Source: Sphingobacteriales bacterium (GTDB lineage Bacteria; Bacteroidota; Bacteroidia; Chitinophagales; UBA2359). Taken from it: 64,000 bases of DNA. The stretch is from positions 558,001 through 622,000 of the forward strand of contig JADJTE010000001.1 in NCBI GenBank assembly GCA_016711295.1. Direction: 5' to 3'. Shown here piece by piece: positions 57,363-64,000 of this stretch. Each line of letters opens with the position of its first letter. The first letter of the stretch is position 1. The notes under the pieces are model-generated. The model saw nothing but the letters and a program-made list of their open reading frames with translations, made no database searches and was not told the DNA's origin. Position numbers and translations under genes: made by a program.

Positions 57363-58634
57363 ATGTTCTATTTCATAAACCCCTCTATTCCCTGCCCCTT
57401 GCCCACAGCCGTGGCTGACCAAACTTTGGCTTCGTTCCAAACCAAACTATATACATCTGCCCATGACCTGCCCGCAGCAGAATGGGCTTGCACTGTGCCA
57501 ACAACGCATCTATTTTTGCAATTGCCTTATTTGCGTGTTTTAGAAGATACTTGCCACCAAAACATCACTTTTCATTACGCCATGCTGCACAACGGGCAAG
57601 GCGAACCCATAGCCGTCGCTTGCTTGCAATTGATAGATATTAAGGGTAGTTCTAATCTGCGGTTCAAAGACCATGATATATCGAGCAATGCGGTCAAGCA
57701 ACACCTAAAACAATTTTTAATTCGCCAAGTCAATAGCCTCAATTTCAGGTTGTTGGTCTGTGGCAACGCATTTGTTACAGGCGAACATGGGTTTTATTAT
57801 CAACCCAACGCCATTGCACCTGCACAAGCATTTCGGTGGCTCAACCAAGTTATTGATAGCCTTATTGCCAAAGAAAAAGCCGAAAACCGCGCTGTACCCG
57901 CCCTCGTATTGGTCAAAGATTTTGATGAGCATCGCCTGCCCGAAGCCCGCGCCTTGCAAGTGTGGAACTATAAAGAAGTCGTTGCCGAACCCGATATGGT
58001 ACTTGACCTACGCCCCGAATGGCGCAGCTATGCCGATTATTTGGCAGCTTTTTCGTCCAAATACCGCGTCAGGGCAAAGAGTTACCAAAAAAAGGGCAAG
58101 GCAATGAACCGTATCGATTTTAGTGCCGACGACTTGCAACACCGCTTCGCTCCCCTGCACGCACAATATCTACACATGGTCGAAAATGCCGACCTCAACC
58201 TCGCTTATGCCCCCATCGATTATTTTGTGCAGCTCAAACAACAATTTCCCCAGCAATTTCAGGTTATTGGCTACTACGTAGGCGAGCAGCCCGTAGGTTT
58301 TATCAGTATGCTGCATACCCCTACGCATACCGAAGCCCATTTAGCAGGTTTCGACGAAACGATGAACCGCGAATATGCCATTTATATCAATATTCTATAC
58401 GACATAGTTCGGTATGCTATTGAGCATGGTAGCCCCAAAGTAGTATTTGGACGCACAGCAATGGAAATCAAAAGTACCTTGGGCGCAGTAGGCATACACC
58501 TCAATGCCTTTATCCGTCACCGCAGTTGCCCCGCAAATTTTTTGCTGCCACACATCGTCAACTCTCTACGCCGTGACAATTGGATACCCCGCCATCCTTT
58601 CAAAGACCAACATTCAGACCATAGCGATGCTTAA
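57363..58634 (+). CDS. GNAT/FemAB-like acyltransferase
   Basis: A 423-residue protein. The N-terminal half has HLFLQLPYLRVLEDTC and RFKDHDISSNAVKQHLKQFL. The C-terminal half has SYADYLAAFSSKYRVRAKSYQKKGKAM, typical of the family that includes BioF2-like and FemAB-type transferases, then VIGYYVGEQPVGFISML and ATP/CoA-type fold residues. Such proteins transfer acyl or amino-acyl groups to cell-wall or lipid precursors. Exact substrate unknown. It ends 8 bases after the start of the next gene, so the two are probably coupled. Confidence 0.75.
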   Translation: MFYFINPSIPCPLPTAVADQTLASFQTKLYTSAHDLPAAEWACTVPTTHLFLQLPYLRVLEDTCHQNITFHYAMLHNGQGEPIAVACLQLIDIKGSSNLRFKDHDISSNAVKQHLKQFLIRQVNSLNFRLLVCGNAFVTGEHGFYYQPNAIAPAQAFRWLNQVIDSLIAKEKAENRAVPALVLVKDFDEHRLPEARALQVWNYKEVVAEPDMVLDLRPEWRSYADYLAAFSSKYRVRAKSYQKKGKAMNRIDFSADDLQHRFAPLHAQYLHMVENADLNLAYAPIDYFVQLKQQFPQQFQVIGYYVGEQPVGFISMLHTPTHTEAHLAGFDETMNREYAIYINILYDIVRYAIEHGSPKVVFGRTAMEIKSTLGAVGIHLNAFIRHRSCPANFLLPHIVNSLRRDNWIPRHPFKDQHSDHSDA

Positions 58635-59989
58635 ATTTTTTGTACAATTTATCAGTTGCCTACTCTTGTATGGCTATCTCGCCCCGACGACAGCAGCCAA
58701 GGAGGCACTCCGTATACCAGCTACATGACAGGCGATACCGCCGATGTCAATACCCTCGCACAAGGCGGCATCTGTTTAATGGGCGGTGCTACCGAAAACG
58801 ATTCGGCGATGGTTTGGTTTCTGCGGCGGGCAGCAGGCGGCGATGTAGTCGTTTTGCGGGCATCAGGCTCTAATGGCTACAACGATTATATGTATAGCGA
58901 GTTGGGCATTAGCATTAATTCAGTACAAACATTGGTTGTCAGCAGTTTAGCGGCGGCTAACCACCCCTACATAGCGCAACAAGTGAGCCGCGCCGAAGCC
59001 ATTTGGATAGCAGGCGGCGACCAAGCTAATTATATCAATTACTGGCGCAATTCGCCCGTAGAAGCCGCCATACATAACGCCCTTAGCAATCAGAAAGCCG
59101 TCATAGGCGGCACCAGCGCGGGCATGGCTGTTTTGGGCAGTGCTTATTTTTCGGCACTAAACGGCTCGGTTACGTCTGCCGAAATGCTCGCTAACCCTTA
59201 CAACACCTATGCCACATTAGGGCACGACGATTTTATCAGCCTAAGCTCACTCAAAAATACTATTTGCGATACGCACTACGACGACCCCGACCGCCGTGCC
59301 CGACATTTGGGCTTTTTGGCACGTATGGCTACCGATTGGCAAATAATCCCTCACGGCATAGCTTGCGAAGAATATACCGCTGTTTGTATAGATACTACCG
59401 GAATCACCCGCGTATTTGGCAACTATCCTGCCAATGACGATTTTGCCTATTTTCTACAAGCCAACTGCGACATTGCTCCCAATATGCCCGAACTATGCAT
59501 GGCAGGGCAGCCCCTCACTTGGTTGCAAGGAACAGCAGCTGTTAAAGTGTATAAAGTGCCCGGTACTGCTCTGGGCAGCTATACTTTTGACCTCAACGAT
59601 TGGACTACGGGCAGCGGCGGCGAATGGCAACATTGGTACGCCAACAACGGTGTATTTGATGTAGTAACCAGCAGCAGCATCCTCGAAATTACGCACCTGA
59701 TTGTAACGAAGTAGGCATCAATACCACTGCTACCGACCTCTCTGTAAAGTGCTACCCCAATCCAAGCAAGCAAAACACCACCCTATTACTGCCCGAAACT
59801 TCTGCCGACCAAGTGCGCGTACAACTCTACGATTATACCGGTAAATGCTGCCTCGATACTCAGTTAAACGTCTCGGAAGGACGTGCTGTATTGCCGCTCC
59901 ATGGTTTCAATAAAGGGATGTATATCGTACACATAAGCAATGCCATTCGCCCCACAACAGTACACCGCACCATATTATTGGTCGAATAA
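58627..59989 (+). CDS. Cyanophycinase-like S51 peptidase with T9SS signal, frameshifted
   Basis: ATG at 58627 overlaps the previous gene and starts a signal peptide (MLKFFVQFISCLLLYGYLA). A shift at about 58680 leads to the main frame, with GGICLMGGATENDSAM, IAGGDQANYINYW and the nucleophile GGTSAGMAV. These are S51/cyanophycinase marks, including HYDDPDRRARHLGFLARM. Another shift at about 59690 leads to VGINTTATDLSVKCYPNPSK and GFNKGMYIVHIS, a type IX secretion sorting signal with a stop at 59987-59989. The enzyme is probably exported and may cut isoaspartyl or cyanophycin-like polymers. Confidence 0.85.
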
Positions 59990-60037
59990 AAGCATACCGT
60001 ATTGCAACTGTATAGCCTTGCAAACGCTAAAATAGCT

Positions 60038-60080
60038 AAATCCGTAGTATAGCTGCGTGAGCTACACTACGGATTTTTTT
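60038..60080 (+). terminator. Terminator whose T-run received a MITE
   Basis: AAATCCGTAGT (60038-60048) pairs with ACTACGGATTT (60066-60076), then T-run. The next base starts MITE copy 7; the T-run is duplicated on the other side of it. Confidence 0.85.
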
Positions 60081-60173
60081 GTAACTATCTATGGTATAGG
60101 GTTTTGGGGAGCAATACTTATCTAAATATGCCTGACATCGCTGCATATTCCCCCTACAAGGCTAAATAGTTAC
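60081..60173 (+). repeat. MITE-like element, copy 7 (shortened), with 9-bp target duplication
   Basis: GTAACTATCTATGG and CTAAATAGTTAC ends. The middle has two deletions, and only three runs of the G tract remain. Both flanks read GATTTTTTT (60072-60080 and 60174-60182). The target was the T-run of a terminator. Confidence 0.88.
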
Positions 60174-60215
60174 GATTTTTTTAAGCAAAGCTACTTATTA
60201 TTGCGGCACGCTATC

Positions 60216-61385
60216 TTATAGATTGCCTTTCAGCACCTCGCGCGATATGACCAATTTTTGTATTTCGGACGTACCCTCGCCGATAGTGCAGAGCTTAGAG
60301 TCGCGATAAAATTTTTCGACAGGAAAGTCTTTCGTATAGCCATAGCCACCAAAAATTTGTACGGCATCAGTAGCTACTTGTACCGACACTTCGGAGGCAT
60401 AGTATTTGGCTATTGCCGCTTGTTTGGTCATTTTTAAGTGGCGATTTTTTAGGTCGGCGGCTTGTAGGGTCAAGAGTTCGGCGGCTTCTATTTTGGTAGC
60501 CATGTCTGCCAATTTGAAAGCAATGGCTTGAAAATTGGCGATAGATTGCCCGAATTGCTCGCGTTCCTGGGCATATTTGACCGATGCTTCGTAGGCACTT
60601 TAGCAATACCAAGCGACAAGGCAGCTATTGATATGCGCCCGCCGTCCAATACTTTCATGGCTTGCACAAAGCCATCGCCTTCGTTGCCCAGCATATTGGT
60701 ATGCGGCACACGGCAGTTGTCAAAAATAACCTCTGTAGTTTCGGAAGCCCGCATACCCAATTTATTCTCTTTTTGCCACCTGACACACCCGGCGTATTTT
60801 TATCTACGATAAACGCCGTCATGCCGCGGCCTGTCGCCTACTTCGCCTGTGCGCACTATGACGACCATCACCTGCGACGATTTGCCATGCGTTATCCAAC
60901 ATTTTGGTGCCGTTGATAACCCACTCGTCGCCGTCGCGGTAGGCTGTGGTTTTCATGCGGGCAGCATCAGAACCCGTATTAGGCTCAGTCAAACCCCAAG
61001 CCCCGATATAATTACCACTTGCTAAGTGGGGTAGCCATTGTTGTTTTTGGGTTTCGTTGCCAAATTGCAAGATATGCCCCGTGCATAGCGAGTTGTGTGC
61101 CGCCACCGACAAGCCAATAGAGCCGCACACCTTGGCTATTTCGCTAACAACGCTCACATATTCGAAATAGCCCAAACCCGAACCGCCGTATTGTTCAGGC
61201 ACTAATACGCCCATAAAGCCTTGCTCTCCCATTGCCCTAAATAGGTCGGTAGGAAAATGTTGGCTCTCGTCCCATTCCATAACGTAGGGACGTATGTGTT
61301 TTTCGGCAAATTCGCGCACCACGCCTGCTATCATTTCTTGGCTTTCGGTGGGCGAAAAATGGAGAGAAGAGGCTGTTTGTTCCAT
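60216..61385 (-). CDS. Acyl-CoA dehydrogenase, frameshifted
   Basis: Three pieces of one enzyme. Piece 1 (from 61385): MEQTASSLHFSPTESQEMIAGVVREFAEKHIRP, GLSVAAHNSLCTGHIL, WGLTEPNTGSDAARMKTTA. Piece 2: KLGMRASETTEVIFDNCRVPHTNML, GEGDGFVQAMKVLDGGRI. Piece 3: AIAKYYASEVSVQVATDAVQIFGGYGYTKDFPVEKFYRDSKLCTIGEGTSEIQKLVISREVL (family end with catalytic Glu region). Shifts lie at about 60820-60900 and 60600. It oxidises short- or branched-chain acyl-CoA with FAD. Normal length of about 388 residues. Its TATATTTG box is at 61459-61466. Confidence 0.92.
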
Positions 61386-61458
61386 AAAACCTATCTATTA
61401 GGGCTATAAAAATAACATATTATATCGAGTCTGCTGCAATAAACTCGTTTTGACGGCG

Positions 61459-61466
61459 CAAATATA
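61459..61466 (-). promoter_or_regulatory. -7 box TATATTTG of the acyl-CoA dehydrogenase gene
   Basis: TAnnTTTG on the minus strand; leader about 70 bases. The region 61467-61788 has no recognised gene. Confidence 0.5.
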
Positions 61467-61788
61467 GCATTTTTGGGCTTGTTTGGCAGCTTTTTTGCTA
61501 AACTATTGCCTTTTTTAGATGTTTTTAAGCTAAAGATATACTCTTTCATCGGGATGCCATGCCCATTAAGCATTTTTAACGCCATAGCTTTGGCAGTATT
61601 AAAATATAGCCGTAACTTGCACGGTTATACTTGACCATTATCAAAAAAACAACCCAAACTGCCACCAAATTCTATCACTTAGACCTATTACAACTGCCTT
61701 AATCGCACCTTTGTCCTGCAACGCAACCAAATCAAATATTAATTTATAGTATTATTTATAAAATAAAAAATTACTATTTTCCATAGGC

Positions 61789-62673
61789 ATGAAATTCGCA
61801 GACGTAAAAAATGACATTGCTTTTCGCAAGATATTTGGCAACGAAAATCGAACCGAAAGCCTCATCTCTTTCCTCAATGCCGTGCTGGGATTTGAGGGAG
61901 ACGATAGAATCATGTCCGTTACTATCGTCAATCCCTACCAATTGCCAAAATTGAGAGGCGGAAAAGTGAGCATCTTAGATGTGCGAGCTACCGACCAACG
62001 AAAACAACAATTTATCGTAGAAATGCAAATGGCTGCACAGGACGGGTTCGACAAACGAGTGCTGTACTACCTGACCAAAGGCTATAATAGCCAAATAAGA
62101 CGCGCCGACCAATACCGAAAGTTGAACCCCGCTTATTTTGTGGGTATTTTGAGCGATTTTAGCCATACCCAAAACCCAAATTATATCAGCAGAAGCCGTA
62201 TTCAAGACATCGACACGGGCGAGGTAACGATAAAAGACGTCGAGTTTAACTTTATAGAATTAGAAAAATTTGACAAAAAACTATCCGATTTACAAAATTT
62301 GACCGACAAATGGATTTTTTTCATCAAAAATGCTGAAAACCTAAACGTTATCCCCAACGATGTAGATGACGAGGGTTTGAGGTCTGCCTACCAAGAAGCG
62401 AACCAATACACTTGGTCGCAAGCCGAGTTAGATGCCTACGATTATATAGACATGCGCGAAGAAGAAGGGCGAGCTAAATTAGATGCCGCCGAAAAACGTG
62501 GGAAAGCAGAAGGCGTAGCAGAAACCGAAGCAAAAGCAGCACAAGAAAAAGAAATGATGATTTTGACGCTTCATGAGAATGGCGTACCCATGTCTATTAT
62601 TGCCATTTCTACCCAAAAAACCGAAGCAGAAGTACAGCAAATCATTGCAGCGCATCGGCTAGCTGATTGTTAG
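61789..62673 (+). CDS. Rpn/PD-(D/E)XK family putative transposase nuclease
   Basis: A 294-residue protein. Starts MKFADVKNDIAFRKIFGNENRTESLISFLNAVL, the family opening. The nuclease core is SILDVRATD then QQFIVEMQMAAQDGFDKRVLYY (the D and E-x-Q). The C-terminus has an Ala/Glu-rich coiled helix (GRAKLDAAEKRGKAEGVAETEAKAAQ) and an EVQQIIAAHRL end. Such proteins promote RecA-independent recombination and are often multicopy. No terminal inverted repeats were seen around it, so it is not evidently an IS element. Confidence 0.88.
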   Translation: MKFADVKNDIAFRKIFGNENRTESLISFLNAVLGFEGDDRIMSVTIVNPYQLPKLRGGKVSILDVRATDQRKQQFIVEMQMAAQDGFDKRVLYYLTKGYNSQIRRADQYRKLNPAYFVGILSDFSHTQNPNYISRSRIQDIDTGEVTIKDVEFNFIELEKFDKKLSDLQNLTDKWIFFIKNAENLNVIPNDVDDEGLRSAYQEANQYTWSQAELDAYDYIDMREEEGRAKLDAAEKRGKAEGVAETEAKAAQEKEMMILTLHENGVPMSIIAISTQKTEAEVQQIIAAHRLADC

Positions 62674-62768
62674 ATTTCGCATGATTAAACAAACACACCG
62701 CACACATAAGTTTTTACCAAATAATTCAGTTCTATAAAAGAAATTACTCAAATTATTATATTACAACC

Positions 62769-64000
62769 ATGTCTCTTTCGAGTAATTATACCTTATTGAT
62801 TGGCAAATTAGACCAATTTATTCGCAAGTACTATATCAACCAACTCATAAAGGGTTCTTTGTATGTAGTGGGTTCGGTATTGGCAGCTTTTTTGATACTC
62901 AACGTATTGGAGTATTTTTTCTATTTCCCTACTACGGTGCGCAAAGGTCTGTTTTACGGCTTTTGGGCATTAAGCGGTTTCGCGCTTTTGTGGGGTATTG
63001 TATTGCCATTGCTACATTATTTTCGCTTGGGCAATATCATCAGCCACGAGCAAGCCGCCCAGGTCATCGGCAGTCATTTTGGCAATGTCAAAGACAAATT
63101 GCTCAATGTATTGCAATTGAAACACCAAGCCGATAGCCTGTCGGACAAATCGCTCATAGAAGCAAGCATCAATCAAAAAATAGACGACATCAAATTAGTG
63201 CCTTTTTCGGCAGCTATCAATTTGGCAAAAAACCGCCAATATGCCAAATACGCCTTGATACCAATAGGCGTGCTGCTATTGTTGCTGCTGGGCGCACCTA
63301 ATATCATACGCGAAGGCACCAAACGCCTTATCAACAACGACCGCGAATTTGAGCGCGAAGCACCTTTCAAATTCCAACTGACCTCCGATACCTTGGAAGT
63401 CGTGCAATACGAAGATTTAGATGTCACGGTTAAAGTAACGGGTAGCATACTGCCCGCCGAAGCCTTTGTGCACATTAATAATTTTCCGTACAAACTAAAA
63501 AAGACCGCCCCGGACGAGTTTAGCTATCGATTTGCCAAACTACAAAAAGACGTAAATTTCTATTTTGAAGCAAACGGATTTAGGTCGGACGATTATACCA
63601 TAACGGTAATCCCTAAACCTACAATGCTTGCTTTCGAAGCCCAAATGGACTATCCCGACTATACAGGGCGAAAAGATGAGACACTCAAAAATTCGGGCGA
63701 TATGATAGTGCCTGCGGGCACGCGCATCACTTGGAAATTCGAAGCACAACATACCGACGCAGTAAAAGTAGACTTTGGAAGTGGCGCACAAAACATTGAA
63801 CGACAAGACGATACACATTTCAGTATCACTAAACGCATATTCAAAGATACGCACTATACCGTCACGCTCGGTAGCGAACGCATTCCAATGGCAGATAGCA
63901 TTTCGTATCAAATCAGTGCTATTGCCGATGCCTACCCTGCTATCAGCGCAGAAGAAAAACGCGATAGCAACGACCGAAAAACACTCTACTTCCTGGGCGA
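62769..64000 (+). CDS. DUF4175-family membrane protein, cut by window end
   Basis: The frame from ATG 62769 stays open to the window end (at least 410 residues). It begins MSLSSNYTLLIGKLDQFIRKYYINQLIKG, with membrane helices SLYVVGSVLAAFLILNVLEYFF and GLFYGFWALSGFALLWGIVLPLL, then ALIPIGVLLLLLLGAP. A beta-rich periplasmic part follows: FKFQLTSDTLEVVQYEDLDVTVKVTG and ITVIPKPTMLAFEAQMDYPDYTGRKDE. This matches the large DUF4175 proteins of Bacteroidota, of unknown role. Transcription is probably independent of the upstream nuclease gene. Confidence 0.82.
   Translation, partial: MSLSSNYTLLIGKLDQFIRKYYINQLIKGSLYVVGSVLAAFLILNVLEYFFYFPTTVRKGLFYGFWALSGFALLWGIVLPLLHYFRLGNIISHEQAAQVIGSHFGNVKDKLLNVLQLKHQADSLSDKSLIEASINQKIDDIKLVPFSAAINLAKNRQYAKYALIPIGVLLLLLLGAPNIIREGTKRLINNDREFEREAPFKFQLTSDTLEVVQYEDLDVTVKVTGSILPAEAFVHINNFPYKLKKTAPDEFSYRFAKLQKDVNFYFEANGFRSDDYTITVIPKPTMLAFEAQMDYPDYTGRKDETLKNSGDMIVPAGTRITWKFEAQHTDAVKVDFGSGAQNIERQDDTHFSITKRIFKDTHYTVTLGSERIPMADSISYQISAIADAYPAISAEEKRDSNDRKTLYFLG

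Noticed and set aside
61789..62673. Complete IS element around the Rpn-type gene
   Set aside because: No terminal inverted repeats or target duplication could be found on either side.

Overview
The window comes from a member of the Bacteroidota, probably outside the gut Bacteroides group. Supporting signs are: repeated TAnnTTTG promoter elements (the -7 box of this phylum) directly in front of genes; almost no Shine-Dalgarno sequences; a type IX secretion C-terminal signal; a fused CcoN-CcoO oxidase subunit; and families typical of the phylum (DUF4175, HYC_CC_PP, DUF937-OmpA, PASTA membrane protein). No rRNA or tRNA gene was recognised.

Layout. 1-3.8 kb: the end of a defence-type cassette of HerA-like ATPase, NurA-like nuclease carrying a zinc-finger insert, and DNA methyltransferase, closed by hairpins. 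4-15 kb: cell-envelope and repair genes (PASTA protein, lytic transglycosylase, PcrA helicase, RecR, DUF1361, AlkD, M23 peptidase, family 9 glycosyltransferase). 14.6-19.2 kb: a membrane TIR protein and a TonB receptor with a HYC_CC_PP partner. 19.3-33.3 kb: serA, a B12-binding mutase subunit, M1 peptidase, rpsO-pnp, DUF937-OmpA protein, kdsD-type isomerase, Maf, App1-like phosphatase and ComM. 33.8-40.7 kb: purine genes purC-purD-purN and purF, split by a small island of a Bro-N/Fic protein and an HsdS specificity subunit bordered by tandem repeats. 40.7-52.4 kb: a complete cbb3 oxidase locus (ccoI, ccoS, ccoNO, ccoQ, ccoP, ccoG, ccoH-like, TauE/SafE-like) with an Fnr/Crp regulator upstream and a universal stress protein downstream. 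52.4-64 kb: NdpA-like protein, secreted Cys-rich protein, lipoprotein, FAD oxidoreductase, acyltransferase, T9SS cyanophycinase-like protein, acyl-CoA dehydrogenase, Rpn-type nuclease and the start of a DUF4175 protein.

Two features run through the whole window. First, seven copies of a 93-130 bp element with inverted ends GTAACTATTTAG/CTAAATAGTTAC lie between genes; three copies have 8-9 bp flanking direct repeats. This looks like a MITE family, and it carries a G-quadruplex-like G tract. Second, at least 16 otherwise conserved genes, including rpsO, purC and purD, are split by frameshifts, often by one base. Essential genes are affected, so most of these are more likely assembly indels than real pseudogenes. 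For split genes the coordinates given span the whole reconstructed gene.

Most promising for novelty: the HerA/NurA-zinc-finger/methyltransferase cassette, the HsdS modules delimited by three blocks of related tandem repeats beside a Bro-N/Fic gene without hsdM or hsdR, and the MITE family placed at promoters, terminators and stop codons.
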